Assembly (NCBI RefSeq): GCF_963966145.1
Contig: NC_091046.1
Location: 42,098,001-42,162,000, forward strand
Length of the DNA: 64,000 bases
Source of the DNA: Tenebrio molitor
Taxonomy: Eukaryota > Arthropoda > Insecta > Coleoptera > Tenebrionidae
Direction of reading: 5' to 3'
Below are positions 50,967 to 62,930 of the stretch, piece after piece. The position numbers and the translations under genes were made by a program. Below the pieces are notes generated by a model that made no database searches, was not told where the DNA came from, and saw only the letters and a program-made list of their open reading frames with translations. How positions within the stretch are numbered: position 1 is the stretch's first letter; every line of letters starts with the position of its first letter.

Positions 50967-51654
50967 ATGACCGCGTCCCTCGACAACAACACCGGCGCCG
51001 ATTCAAGAGACGGCGCCACCAAAGAGGATGGAGTCTACACGGTCTCCGTGACCGGAGGCTACGACAACAAGGGTTTCAAAGGGGACGGCGACAACGGTTG
51101 GCCCGGCAAGCCCTCCAACAAAGAAATAACAGACGAGGAGGCCTCCCAGCAGGGCAAGTTCAAGCTACCCACCAAGGAGAAATGGAGGATATTGAAGAAC
51201 GTGTCGTGCATCTCCTGCGCCTTCATGATCCAGTTCACGGCCTTCCAAGGAACGGCCAATTTGCAGAGCAGCGTCAACGCCAAAGACGGCCTCGGGACCG
51301 TGTCCCTCAGCGCGATCTACGCCGCTCTCGTTGTTAGTTGTATTTTCGTTCCGACATTCCTCATCAAGAGGCTAACGGTGAAGTGGACCCTTTGCGCTTC
51401 GCTGATGTGCTACGCGCCCTACATCGGACTGCAGGTTTACCCCAAGTTTTACACCCTTGTGCCGGCCGGCGTGCTGCTGGGCATCGGGGCGGCGCCCATG
51501 TGGGCCTCCAAGGCCACCTACCTCACCCAGGTCGCCGGCGTCTACGCCAAGCTGACGGACCAGGCCGTCGACGGCATCATCGTCCGGTTCTTCGGGTTCT
51601 TCTTCCTGGCTTGGCAGACGTCCGAGCTCTGGGGCAATCTCGTTTCATCGCTGG
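50967..51654 (+). CDS. Unc93-like: UNC93-like coding exon 1 (residues 1-229)
   Basis: The exon itself begins at 50940, after a pyrimidine-rich tract ending TTTGCAG, so 27 nt of 5' UTR precede the ATG at 50967. I chose this Met because the protein then begins with the acidic, Gly/Asn/Asp-rich leader usual in insect members. The nine upstream in-frame codons have no Met before the splice acceptor. The frame stays open into the intron, so the ATG at 50925 (inside the intron) is an artefact. The exon encodes the leader and membrane segments 1-5. The donor is CTGG|GTAAGC, phase 1. Base composition is strongly GC-rich at third positions, unlike the flanking intron. Confidence 0.95.
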
Positions 51655-54600
51655 GTAAGCAAACACACTGCGATCGAGCGACTTCGATTTTCATCCGTTC
51701 CATCCAGTTTTGAGCAATCCCCACGGGACCGAGTCCAACGAGACGGGACCGGTCACGTACGAGGGCTGCGGCGCCAACTTCTGCACCACCATGAGCTCCA
51801 GCAACGACAACCTGGCCAGACCCGACGACAAGGAAATCTACGAGATCGCGGCGATCTACCTGGCTTGCATCTTCGCGGCGGTCTTCCTCATCGCCGTCTC
51901 CGTGGATCCTCTATCAAGGTCAGTGGCATTACCGTTAAGCTCTTTCGCTGCGCGCAAGAAACGGCCGGAGTCGGGATTTTGCCTTGATCGGTCACGAGCC
52001 GGATTCGCTCGTCGCCGGGGCCAACTGTCTTACGTAACGATTTTCCTCCTGTCGTTTTTGGGCCGGTCGGTTAATACAATTATCTCAAATCGATCTCCGT
52101 CATTATCCCCCCAACCAGTTACGTCTAACAGGTACCGGTTAATTAATTATGAATTAATCAGGTGACTCACAAGTCGCCGATCATAATTTAATCGGTGTAA
52201 CAGCCTGAAGAAGCTCGAATCAACAATCGAAACGGTTCGATCGGACAGGTTCAAGTGGAACCTTGTTGCCGCGTCGTAATTGCGAACCTTGATGGAATTT
52301 GAAGATTTTACATAGAACCTTCGGCCCAATTTGGGAATGTAATCGCTCGATTGGAAATAAAAAATGTAGTTGACAAGATCACGGGTGCGCCCAATACTGT
52401 TTTGATTTTATTACCACCACCAAGAAGGAAGCACCAGAACCACCGGAGGCGGTACCAGACGTACTTAGCGTTTTTGTTAAGGTAAAGAAGGAAGTTGGAG
52501 CGTTACCGGAGGCAAAGAGATGCTTTCCGGTAAGCATCCTCATCTTACGTAAGTCAGATCAGGTACCGCTTACTTCTTCTTCTAAATCCAGAGAAGAGCT
52601 GAGACCTCCCTCCTTGGAGGGAGTTGACTTTGAAAGTTTTACTTGTGTCAATTTGTTGTGTTGATTGGTACTGGTTTGGGCCCCTAGAAAATTTTAATCG
52701 ATTGAAGATTTGCGTGAGAATTTTAATTTTTGGACCAGCGACAAGATTAAAACTGCAACAAAGATTATTGCTACAAGTTGATAACTTGAATTGCAATTTG
52801 TTCTGAAACGTACCGAGTTGGAGGCATGTCTGATTTGCATTGTTACAATGAAAAATTTGGAAATCGCCGTGTGTGGAAACGATAAAAATGTTTATTATAT
52901 TAATGCCAGTGCGCAGAGGACAATGACTGGGATGGATACTAATTATCAGCACAAATCGCATGCGTCCTCTTTTGTGAGGTCATTGCTTTTTTTATTAAAA
53001 ATTGCAATTTAATGTTCACTCTTCGTTGATAATAATTATCCTGACATTCGATCAATCGGTCGCCGAATTTCGAGTTGAAGCGTACGGACAGCTCTTTGTT
53101 GTTTTCCAAATTTCGACAGATCGTTGTTGCAAATTGAGCGTTTGACGTCCAATGAGATTCAAGGTGAGCGGTGGGAAAAAATCGAAAACTCGATAGTTCT
53201 GCAGGTGGTTATCGATACTACTCGTAATAAATAAGCGGCGAATCGATGTCGACACCTCCAGGTTCGAGGTGATCGGGTTTGGGAAGAATGGGGTGTGAAA
53301 TCGCGAAGAAACATGAATAAACAGATGCTAATTTGGTTTCGTCAATTCGTCCCAATTTTACAACTTTGAGGAAATTTTAACAGAAGTTAATTAGTCTTAT
53401 CAAGCTCCCCAAGTCCAAACAAACAACTTTTATGGCGATGAAGCATCAAGTGGGTAATAAAAATTAATTTTTGACTAAACATGTAACCGCTCACGGCGTA
53501 CAAACAGATAAAGAAATGTTTTGTTTGTGCGATTGTGATCACGCAAGATTGCAGAATTCGTCTTGTACAAGATTTATGGGAAAAGCCTTGAAAACATGCA
53601 AACGACGCCGTCGGAGCCGCTCTTCACATCGAAAAAACTCCAGGTGCATGCATGGTGGTACTGTACTACCCTACTTTCTACAAAAAATTATCGCCGTGAG
53701 GAAATTGCGATTGGACCTGCATTTCGTGCCGGTGGTACTCGTTACACCATCGCCGATAGAGTTCTTTTGTCCAGTGACATAATCGCGAGCTTTAAAAAGC
53801 GATAATGATAATCGTAAAACACGGTTTACCTTGACTCGCAAGCTGCTCGTGGCACTAGCAGCGACTGTTTGCACGCCTCGCGGTACCACATAGTGAAGTA
53901 GGTTCGAAACTTGAACGGTAAAGAGAGTACCTACGACCAAGAGGACCAAGCGGTACCACCGACACCTCTCGGGTGGAGTTGCACGACCAAATAGGATGAT
54001 GGTGGTACTGTGGGAGTTGTGCGAAGGGTGACGTAAAGCAATTAGGTAATTTCCTTGTTTGGACGAAAACGCAAACAACCTTCCGCCGAGGCCGGCGCCC
54101 AAAGGTCTACGAGACCTGACCTACCCCATCCGCGTCGGCTCGGAAGGTTCGAGACAATCGAATTTCGGCCGTGAGTACCCGACGGAAGTCGCTCGTTACG
54201 TAACAGAAACGGATAATCTCGGTGGTACCGATAATTCGGCATCCGTTTTCCAGTTTCCGGTCGACTTTTTCGAAATCGAGGCGGCGTGTCAGTCACCTCT
54301 GGTGGTACCCCAACGAAATTCGAAAGCGACCGGAGTCGCGAGCTCTTCGGCGACGGTCAGCCGAGATTTGGCATCCACCTTTCTCCGGCGAAGGCCGCCA
54401 TCTTGAATGTCTATAGGCTGTTATTTATCTTCGGCAAGGCCGCGTACTCGCCCGGAATGCTTCTCTAATTATACGGTTTTACGGATTGGTCGGCGACGAC
54501 GATTGTCGCCGCGCTGCATTTTTGACCTTTTAATCGATACAGCCTTCCCGGCGTGGATGCGTGTTGTGTTTGGCCAACTTTACGGCTCTGCGTGATTTAT

Positions 54601-57600
54601 TCGCACGCCAAATATTTGCCATCGCGGATCATAAAAAGTTGCAATGGCAGGACCGCAAGGTTGACACCGCGCCAATGTTGACACTGCTTCATCTTTGGGG
54701 ATCTGTTGTGGATTTTTTCCACGACGGGATTGCGTCAACGCCGTCCAAAAGATACGTACTTCGTTAACCGGATCGAAGCGGATCCGATCAAACGATGACA
54801 ATTCCAGTTATTCGCACAGTCCAGTCGCCAATTATCGACACTTCTTCGCCGCATACGATCAACGGCAAACAATCAATCCTCCGGTTGCGTAAAGCGAACC
54901 TCAATTAAAGACCGCTCCGCTGGCGCCAGGAAGTGCTCGAGACGTGCCCGACTTTCCCACTTGCAGAAGTAAAACTGTCAGCCGAATCGATTCAAATTGA
55001 CAGTTACAGTTAGTGCAAGAAGCGAGATCGTTTCCCGGAATGTCATGTGCCGCGCGGCGTTTTATTCCACAACGGCTTTTTGCCACACTTTTTGGCCTCC
55101 GTTCTTTGGATTTCGCTCGTGTTGCGACCGACTCTCCGGTCACACTTGAATTGTCAAAGAACTCATTACGACCGGCGGAGGTGGTATGCACTTACATAAC
55201 CAGCCGACTAGTTAGTTTGTTGCACACTTTCATTTCGACTCCACCCCGACCGCAGAAGGATGATGATTGATTGTCCTTGAACTATTCAGATTTATCGCTT
55301 GTCCACAGTCGGCGACAGGTTACGACTTGTCGGAGCGCACCCGGCGATTCCGACCGCGGTCGCTGAAAAACGCCATTATGGCCACTTACTGGACAAAATG
55401 CGAAGGAAATGCTTCATTACTTCGGACAGCTTCGTGAACGCGGAGGAAATTCAAAATTATCCAGGAATTCCACTGATGCGATTGTCGTTGTGCCATCTGC
55501 AGTCCATGTCGGAAAACTGACGTAATCGGTGTCTAAATTCAAGAATTACAGGGGTGCATCTGTCACCGTAACCGCAACCACAACCGCCAATTACAAACAA
55601 CCGTAATACATCCGAGACGAAGAAAAATTAATATGAACCAAACGCTACTGTTATTGTATCTAAGAAATAACAAGTTACCTAGAACTTTGTTAATGGAATT
55701 GTTGTGGTTGTGCAGGTTGGGATTTTTTTTTCCTTTTCCAACTTGAAAACTTAATTTACTATTTCTTTGTAAAGCAAAATGTGCATACTTACGTAAGATA
55801 CACGTGACTAAAAATTTCATCTATTAAATTCAAGGCCGACAGAAATTGGGAAAGAGCGATTTGGTTTATTTGCGAGAAAAAAATTGGAAAGAATTTTGCA
55901 GTGACACTTTTGGAATTGTTTTCGATTGTCGTCGCTTTGATTCTCCACTATCGTTATCAGAAGAATTAAAAAAAATATATATCAAAGGAGTTTTAAGATT
56001 TTGACAAAATTTGATTTGATGCCATCTCGTGACTTGTCAGTAAATTATAAAATAGAATTTAGATGCGCATGGCAAACAAACAAACAAACAAACAATTATG
56101 TAAAACATTGCAAAGAAAGGAAAAAACAGAAAGATTTTTTGTTTAGAAATTTTAGGTTAGCTATCAACATTGATTGTCAATTTACACTTTTAAAAGCAAA
56201 ACAATTGACGGTTTTCAACGCCTTCCCAGACCAGGATTTCATTAGAACGCCCGATAGATTTAGGTTGTCAAATTAAAATACCACTCTACAGTTGGTAATT
56301 TTTGTTTATTTGGTTGGCATCAACACGTAAAATCAAAATTTAAATTGTGAAATTGTTAGCGGATTCCAACGCGGTTTAGGACGAAGATAAAAAAAATTGA
56401 AATAAGAAAGATCAGTCTCTCTAAACAATAGCATTAGAGAGCAATAAACACAATAATAAAATAATAAAAATAAATAATAATAATAAACAATAGCATTAGA
56501 GAGCAATAAACACAATAATAAAATAATAATAAAATCATCTCTATTTAAAAATTTAAAAATTCTGGATTTAGGGAACACATTAGTAGTTGAAATTCAAAAA
56601 GATATAATTACGAGTATTATGCTCATGTCATATCGTGAGGAAGTTCCTTAACATTGACACAGAACATAATATGTATAAAAACACAACAAAGTCAAAATGT
56701 GGAGGCGAGACGCCAGTAATTAAGTTGGTTAGCACTGCACTATTACTTGATAATAATATCCGTAATAGTGTATGTACTCCGGCAAAATTGCCGTGCCGCC
56801 GGGTGGTGGAGGGAAATAAAATCCTGGGCTAAGTAGGCGTTGGAAAAATTAAACCGTTTAGAACAGTGTAAAGTTTGAATTTCCCGTCGTTATGTTGAAT
56901 CGGGACATGATTGAACATGTTTGTTTTCAGCAAAGGGTGCCCTTTAATATTTATTTGCTTCGAGAATAGGAATCGTTAAGTTATTCTATTTTTAATGTAA
57001 AACATTGCAAAGAAAGAAAAGAAAGATTTTTTGGCTCTAAATTTTAGGTTAGCTGTCAACATACTCCAATTAATCTACGCTTTAAAAAAGCACAATAATT
57101 GACGGTTTCCAATGCCTCCCCAGCCCAAGATTTTCTTTCAACGCGCGATATATAATACATTCATTTTTGTTTTAGACCAGAGTAGGCTATTTTAATTTTT
57201 TTAAATGTTGGTATCGAGGTTATGTCAAAATAACAAAATCAAAATTGTTCGAACTGCCAGTGTCAAATTTGCCATTATTATAAAGTATTAATGTAAATTA
57301 GTTTTAAATTTGTGCAATATTTACATTTATCACTAAATACACATATTATTGAGTCCTCGAAACTATGTAGTTAATTGGAAAATGATAATGCTTGGCTACA
57401 TGGTCATGAATTTTGACAAGAAAGTGTAACCTCAAATATTATACATGATGTATATTGTCATTCAGCCACAGTCTTACCATACAACTCGCCAAATTTCCAT
57501 AGCCTACTCTGGTCTAAAACAAATGTGAATGCACTGTATATAACTTACTTTTTTCATTTTCCACCAAACAGCGTTGCCGGTTGTAATTTTGGGTTGGGAG

Positions 57601-60600
57601 GCGGTGTTGGTGTTTTTTGATTTTGACTGTAAGTACGTAGTAGGTACTCGCGTTATTTTTTTCCCTAGAAAAATATTTCTTACTGTAATGTGTAATCTGT
57701 AAGTAAAGATGCTTTTGTTAATCACAAAAAATTGTTCGGTCAGTGAAGACGAATGGTGTCAGTGATAAAATAATGAAAAGTAGACTCGCTAAGTCATAGT
57801 GTCTCAGTCCCCAGTCCACGGTTATTATTATAAAACTGAGTTTGTAAATTAAGTAAAAAGTTGTTGTTGCAGTTGTTCTTTTAATAGATAATTTTGGGCA
57901 CAACAATGTCATAAATAGTTGAACACGGACGGGAATAAAAACAGTTTTCGTTGCAAATCTTAAAATTTATGCTTGGGATAATAACGTGGCAAAAAACTAT
58001 CCTTGAAGGCATGAAAACGATGAAATTAGAATCAAGTTTTTTAATTATTCTCAGGTGGGCTTGTCAGGCGATCGTTTCCAATAATAAAATTATGACGCAA
58101 AAACTGTGCGCTTTGGCAGAAATACGTCTGCAGATGAAGAAATCATACACGTAACCGGCAACAAACACTTGCTCATTTCTCGAATTGCGCCATTTCAAGG
58201 CCTCGGAGATGCATTTTTCTCGCCAGATCGGGATTCCCCAAACGACTCTCTCCACTACCCTTCCCATCCATCGTTGAAGTCTCCAGAGAGACAGCTCCGA
58301 GCGGCGGGCGACGGACGCAACATTTTCGGAAATTACATCACTCCTCTGACCGTTCCAGTTCGAACCGACTCCGACTGACCCCTTCTGTTTTTTCAGATAT
58401 GGCGAGAAGCAGCGACGAAACAGCGGCGTCGAGATGACCCCGATCCAGCTGCTCTCAGCCACGGCATACCAGCTGAAGAAGCCCTACCAGCAGTTGCTCA
58501 TCCCTATAACGATTTGGATAGGCATGGAGCAGGCTTTCATCGGGGCCGACTTCACCCAGGCATTCGTGTCGTGCGCGCTGGGCATCCCCTCGGTGGGCTA
58601 CGTCATGATCTCCTTCGGCGTGGTGAACGCCATCTGCTGTCTGCTCTTCGGCTCCGTGATGAAGTACATCGGGAGGGCGCCGATCATGGCGCTCGGCGCC
58701 GTCGTCCACACGGCCCTCCAGGTGTGGCTGTTGCTGTGGCGGCCGCACCCTTCCAGCCCCATACTGTTCTTCATCGCCGCCGGGCTCTGGGGAGTGGGCG
58801 ACGCCGTCTGGCAGACGCAGGTCAACGGTGAGTGTCGAGAGGAACTAGATTAAAAGAAGGCGCGGATTTTGAATGTTTTGGATGATTTGTTGCTGGTGCA
58901 CGCACTTCTTCATCCTCTTTTGGAGTGCGATGTTTCATCTGTCGGATTGGCGAAGACGGAGCCTCCGGCGGCTCAACCGGCCGTAACTGGTTCCCTCTTT
59001 GGCTCCGGGCGAAGCAGGTCAAGCCGCGACTTTGTAGCCGGGTTACTGACTAAGCAACAGAACGTCGACGAACGCGGTTCTCTATTGGAGATCGTTTCGA
59101 GCGGAATCTCCGAGCCTGTGGCGTTGGCTAGGTCGGCATTTGCATCGACGCACGTTTCAGCTGCAACCGCAGTTCAGATGACATTCTTGGAAGGACGCTG
59201 GACGATTCTCCGCTCCAGTTATGTAACAAATAATGACGGACGTTCTTGACGCGTCTTTTTTCTAACCTTATCACACGACCAAAGTATTTTTAAATAGATC
59301 TTGTGACACAGAATCCCCAGACGACGGCCTCACTTTTATACACTTTTTAAATTAATGGTTTTCAACAATTTCAGTTATTCATATAAATAATAAAAAGATG
59401 GGACCCGAAAAGTAAGCCAATGTCAGAACGTAATTGAAAAAATCTCTTCACGGCCTTGGGAGTCGGTGTAAAATCGTGTTTTTATTGGTTTGGGACCGGA
59501 CGAAATCGCATTATTGAATTTGATCGAAATTTAAAACGGGTCCAGCACATCGGTGGGGGAAATGGCGTTTATTCAGAATCGAAATAAAACTGCGTTGGTG
59601 GTTTTTTTTTCTTTCGTTTTGCAGAATGCTCCCAACTTCTGAATTTTAAACGAGACATATTTTGTGTTGTTTTCGATTCTGCGAATATATTTAAATGTTA
59701 ACTATGCCCGGATTGCATTTGCATTAACGTCTACACAGAATTTAACTTTAAAAATGTCCAAAGGTGATGTTAATGCTAATAAAGGTCATTCTTTGTATCA
59801 CCGGAGAAGAAGGGTGAGTGGGGTCTGTCGAGGATAATTTATGGACGAAATATTTTTTGATTCAGCATTCCTAAATATTTGTGATCAAATCTTATCGAAA
59901 GTTGTCACTGACAGAATTTACAGTCTCCATTTCTGCGAAATAGTTTTAAGTCACCTGTCAAAATAATTTGACAGAAGAGGACGTTTAAATCAGTGTTTCA
60001 AGTCTCGCGTTGATTAATTGAATCTTTTCGAAATAAATCATATTATTTAAAGTTTCGTTTATTAAATCATAATCGTGGTGCTCCAACAAGTACGAACTGT
60101 ATTTTTTTTGTTAATTTCTTTTTAAAAGCAGATTTGATAAAATTGAAGAGCAAAAATTATTGGAATTTGGGAAGAATTTTCTCAGGCTATTTCTTCGGAA
60201 AAATATAACCTACACTCGCTAAATAAACGAAACCTCTTCACATTAGTACCAACTGCCGGATTTTGCAAATAATTTTCGATTTTATCTAAGTAGTGGAACA
60301 GAAATATTTGAATTCCGTCAATGTCACTGAACTGTCAACGAGTACAATTTAATTGATTTTATCTGCAAAAGAGAAAATATCTCCAGAGGTATTTATTAAA
60401 GTGAGAACTTTATCATCATCTAATTTCGACAGACAGCGTAATTTCATTTGACATTTCAATCCGAAGGTGGCGTTTAATCAAAATTCCAGAAATTTTGCGT
60501 TGACGCTTTCTGTCTATGGTAACTGATTTACGATCCGACAACACTGTAATAAATTAACTTTCGATTTTATTAATTTATCCTTATAACACCCGGTTTTATA

Positions 60601-61655
60601 ATGATTGATTCGCATAATTGACGAAAGCGTTTTTTTAATTCGAACAATCTAGATCAATATTCGATAATGTTATCGCGAACCAATTAAGGCAAATTTGTTC
60701 ATCTCTGTGAAATTATTTTCTTTAGAAGAAAATCTAGTGGGCAGTTAGTGTCAGGTTGGCATAACTGAATTGACAAATGACATTTTCTTACCAACCGGAT
60801 TATCGGATTTTGAGCCAACACTTTGTCAGGATTGATGATCGAGCGTTCGATCACTGTCGTAGAAACAAGTTCGATCCAGTTGGATCGAAAATGAGCCCAA
60901 AAAAGGTCAGGTCAAGAACAATGTTGCCAACTTGAAAATTGTCCACCCCGCACTGACGTGTGAACTTTCTCAAGTTTTCTATTTCGACCAATTACTGAAT
61001 TTTTAAGCGTCTAATTGTTGGTATTTTCACCTTCAGTCGCACTTTTACTTCACAAGCATCTCAATTAATTAGATTCGCGCGTAAGAAAGCGGTCAAACCT
61101 TCGGAGGAGTCGGTCGTGGCGATTCAGCAGGAAAGCAAAATTTATTAGCCAAAGATCCCTCGACCGGCTAATAACAGCTTCCTCCGTACAATTCTCGGAA
61201 TACCTTCGAGCGAATCGATAATGATCGGTTTTAGATTGCATCAGCCGCGTCACAGGAAAACGAACGTCCTTCCTTGCAAACGATCAAAAATTTTCCATTG
61301 TTGCTGAGAGTGTGTTGTTGCAGGTCTGTACGGGACCCTCTTCAGAAGGAACAAAGAACCGGCCTTCTCCAACTACCGCCTGTGGGAGAGCGTCGGCTTC
61401 GTGATCGCCTACGCCTACTCCACCCATCTGTGCGCTCGCATGAAGCTCTACGTCCAGCTGAGCATCCTCCTCACCGGCATCTTCATGTACACCATCGTCG
61501 AGGTCCATCACATGCGTAAGGTCAGAAGGCAGAAGGAGAAGGAGAAGAGGGCTGCCGCCCTCGAGGCCGCCAACAAAGCCGCCATCCAAGAGCCCGAAGA
61601 GACCGACGACGAAAAAGACGACATCGACGACGAGATTATTGTTACACATCTGTAA
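50967..61655 (+). CDS. Unc93-like: UNC93-like MFS-type membrane protein, complete CDS in four exons
   Basis: Joining 50967-51654, 51708-51918, 58397-58827 and 61324-61655 gives 1662 nt, 553 residues plus TAA. All junctions are GT-AG with phases 1, 2 and 1. Seen: a hydrophilic N-terminus (1-73), about 11-12 hydrophobic segments (roughly 79-98, 112-134, 139-158, 160-182, 203-226, 276-296, 331-352, 363-384, 394-414, 421-440, 463-480, 485-503), and a charged cytosolic tail (504-553). UNC-93 family hallmarks include FTAFQGTANLQSS (90-102), the alanine/glycine-rich stretch GIGAAPMWASKATYLTQVA (172-190), GMEQAF (342-347) and GLWGVGDAVWQTQVNGLYG (429-447). Residues 230-272 form a loop with Cys250, Cys255 and a glycosylation sequon at Asn240. 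Family knowledge: C. elegans UNC-93 regulates a two-pore K+ channel, vertebrate UNC93B1 traffics Toll-like receptors, and insect members are closest to UNC93A, whose transport role is unsettled. Function here is inferred from homology only. Confidence 0.95.
51708..51918 (+). CDS. Unc93-like: UNC93-like coding exon 2 (residues 230-299, plus two bases of 300)
   Basis: Preceded by a 53-nt intron (51655-51707), whose acceptor CATCCAG gives Val230 from a split codon. The exon encodes the extracellular or luminal loop (SNETGP sequon at 239-244, paired Cys250 and Cys255) and membrane segment 6 (276-296). The donor CAAG|GTCAGT leaves phase 2. The open frame continues past the donor into intron 2 for about 80 codons, but that continuation has no resemblance to the family. 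Confidence 0.93.
56073..56093. repeat. (CAAA)n microsatellite
   Basis: Five perfect CAAA units in intron 2. Confidence 0.9.
56096..56250. repeat. Direct repeat copy 1 (intron 2)
   Basis: Shares TGTAAAACATTGCAAAGAAA, TTTTAGGTTAGCTRTCAAC, AATTGACGGTTT and CCAGACCA/CCAGCCCA with 56995-57150 in the same order and orientation, diverged by indels. Confidence 0.7.
56422..56530. repeat. Tandem duplication (period 62) in an ATA-rich tract
   Basis: TAAACAATAGCATTAGAGAG followed by CAATAAACACAATAATAAAA occurs at 56422 and again at 56484, separated by (ATA)n sequence. Confidence 0.85.
56995..57150. repeat. Direct repeat copy 2 (intron 2)
   Basis: Second copy of the 56096-56250 segment, ending next to the 57150-57540 TIR element. 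It may be part of a larger decayed element or a local duplication. Confidence 0.7.
57150..57540. mobile_element. TIR element in intron 2, related to the CCGTGCGATC group
   Basis: TTTGTTTTAGACCAGAGTAG continuing GCTAT at 57167-57190 is mirrored at 57501-57524. Matching extends outward through CATTCA to the TATA ends. The inner word AGAGTAGGCTAT is shared with the 24860-25728 element. Boundaries are approximate. Confidence 0.6.
58397..58827 (+). CDS. Unc93-like: UNC93-like coding exon 3 (residues 300-443)
   Basis: Acceptor CTGTTTTTTCAG at 58396. The first base completes Arg300, and the exon continues Tyr-Gly-Glu-Lys, a basic cytosolic link (QRRNSG) and then membrane segments 7-10. The sequence GMEQAF..ADFTQAFVSCALG (342-362) is the conserved start of the C-terminal half in UNC-93 proteins. 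The donor AACG|GTGAGT is in phase 1. Reading through the donor meets TAA after eight codons, so intron retention would truncate the protein. Confidence 0.95.
58828..61323 (+). other. Intron 3 of the UNC93-like gene
   Basis: A 2496-nt intron with donor GTGAGT and acceptor TTGTTGCAG. The first 420 bases are GC-rich and contain a 126-codon open frame on the + strand (58869-59249, starting only at TTG) with no recognisable similarity. The remainder is AT-rich without any repeat or gene I could identify. Confidence 0.9.
61324..61655 (+). CDS. Unc93-like: UNC93-like coding exon 4 with stop (residues 444-553)
   Basis: The acceptor TTGTTGCAG at 61323 restores Gly444, and the exon continues with the family motif LYGTLFRRN and the last two membrane segments (463-480 and 485-503). 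The tail is unusual in charge pattern. Residues 507-520 are Arg/Lys/Glu-rich, 520-531 are an alanine-rich stretch predicted to be helical, and 533-547 hold about nine Asp/Glu before the terminal IIVTHL. The stop is TAA at 61653-61655. Confidence 0.95.
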
Positions 61656-62333
61656 AAACGGTGAGGGCGGTCGATACCAGTTTGCTCGTGACATCACCAC
61701 AAAAAATCGAATCCTGTTTGGCCCGAACGCGCTCTTAGATCACCTCTATTTGTTGTTGTTTTACCTCCGAGGAGTCGGAACGGAAGAAGCAAACAATAAC
61801 GCGATAAATTTCGCACGCGCGCCGGAAGAATTCCGATTGTCCGGCGAGGGTGTGATTAATTAGACAATTAAGGTGATTAGGATCGTCCTTGACGGTTTTC
61901 ATCGTTGCCCGGCCGAATCGTGTCGGCTTAATGAAGTATTTTTTGCGCGAAAATGAGACATGTTCCGTCCGTAATTGGTGGCAATTTGGGTGAGCTGAAC
62001 GCAAGGACACCACCGTTTCCGCGTTTAATATGTTAAAGTATTCAGCAGCAGCGACTCAGCCCTCGGACGTATCCGTGTGACAACATTTTTTTCTGATCTC
62101 TTGTGGGAAAATTCGCGCAACAATTAAACCCGACCTCGGTGGCCATTCTATGTAAATTGTGTTGTTTTGGTTGTAAGAGGATTCCCATTCATCGATGTTT
62201 TCTCTTGTTGCAGATGCTTCGAGTGCAAGTGCTTCGGGACCAGTGCACATAATTACGTCATTTTTTATTGTCAAAAAATGCAGTAGTAGATCAGTATTTG
62301 CCCATTTTCATACTGGCATATGATTACAGTTAT

Positions 62334-62341
62334 TGTACATA
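62334..62341 (+). promoter_or_regulatory. Pumilio-type element in the 3' UTR
   Basis: TGTACATA matches the UGUANAUA consensus bound by Pumilio/PUF proteins and lies in the AT-rich part of the probable 3' UTR. An 8-mer of this degeneracy can occur by chance, so regulation by Pumilio is only a suggestion. Confidence 0.25.
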
Positions 62342-62907
62342 ATAATGTTTAACACACTTCAAATTTATACGTATTTATGAGACTTAAGATTAGCGGTTTT
62401 TTCTCAATTTATCATTGCGGTCTGTGATGGTAAACCAAAAAACTTGCCTTACATTTCGGATGCGGTTCTGGCTCTATTCATAAACAATGCGATCTTCCGG
62501 GATAATCATCATGTTGATTGATTGTGTTTTTTAGCCTTGAACAATGTCAGTTTAGGATTTTTGTTTTTTTATTATTTAATAAGTGCCATTACAGTCGTGC
62601 GAGAAGAAAATCTTTGATTTGTTTATGAATATGGCGACAAATTTAACAGTATATGTTCTAGTGCGAAGAATTTGAATGCAATTATTATACATATTTACTC
62701 AATGCTTTTTATGCATACGCACAAAACCGGAATTTTCAATTTTGTGGTTTTGTTGTTACTTTATTTATATTATTTTATTTTCCTGATAATTATAGATAAT
62801 TGTGTACAGTATAGTTTATAAATATTTAGGTGTTACTCGTAGTCAAACAGTAGGTTTTAAATCGTTAAGTGTAAATTTACTCAGTATTCCATGAGCAATA
62901 CTGTAGC

Positions 62908-62913
62908 AATAAA
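62908..62913 (+). terminator. Candidate poly(A) signal AATAAA
   Basis: First canonical AATAAA after the UNC93-like stop codon, about 1250 bases downstream and followed by a T-rich stretch (TTCTTC, then GTGCTTC). Another AATAAA occurs near 63041. Use of either is inferred from position only. Confidence 0.45.
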
Positions 62914-62930
62914 TTCTTCTAAGTTATTAA

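Larger units (their letters stand above)
51919..58396 (+). other. Intron 2 of the UNC93-like gene
   Basis: A 6478-nt intron with donor GTCAGT and acceptor TTTTTTCAG. The first 3.5 kb is GC-rich like intron 1 and dense in GGTACC. From about 55.5 kb it becomes AT-rich and carries a (CAAA)n run, a diverged direct-repeat pair (56096-56250 and 56995-57150), a 62-bp tandem duplication and a TIR element (57150-57540). The exon boundaries are firm because both sides match the protein family in frame. Confidence 0.9.
61656..62930 (+). other. Probable 3' UTR of the UNC93-like gene
   Basis: After the TAA stop the sequence changes within about 400 bases from GC-rich to strongly AT-rich, with several ATTTA words. 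The first canonical AATAAA downstream of the stop is at 62908-62913. The end is set by that signal and is approximate. An earlier ATTAAA variant near 62121 could give a shorter form. No transcript evidence is available. Confidence 0.5.

Noticed and set aside
51098..51658. Two alternative + frames over coding exon 1
   Set aside because: Arg/Gln-rich shadow translations of the GC-rich exon; no family similarity.
58455..58831. Arg/His/Gly-rich frames on both strands over coding exon 3
   Set aside because: Shadow frames of the UNC93-like exon, whose own frame matches the family.
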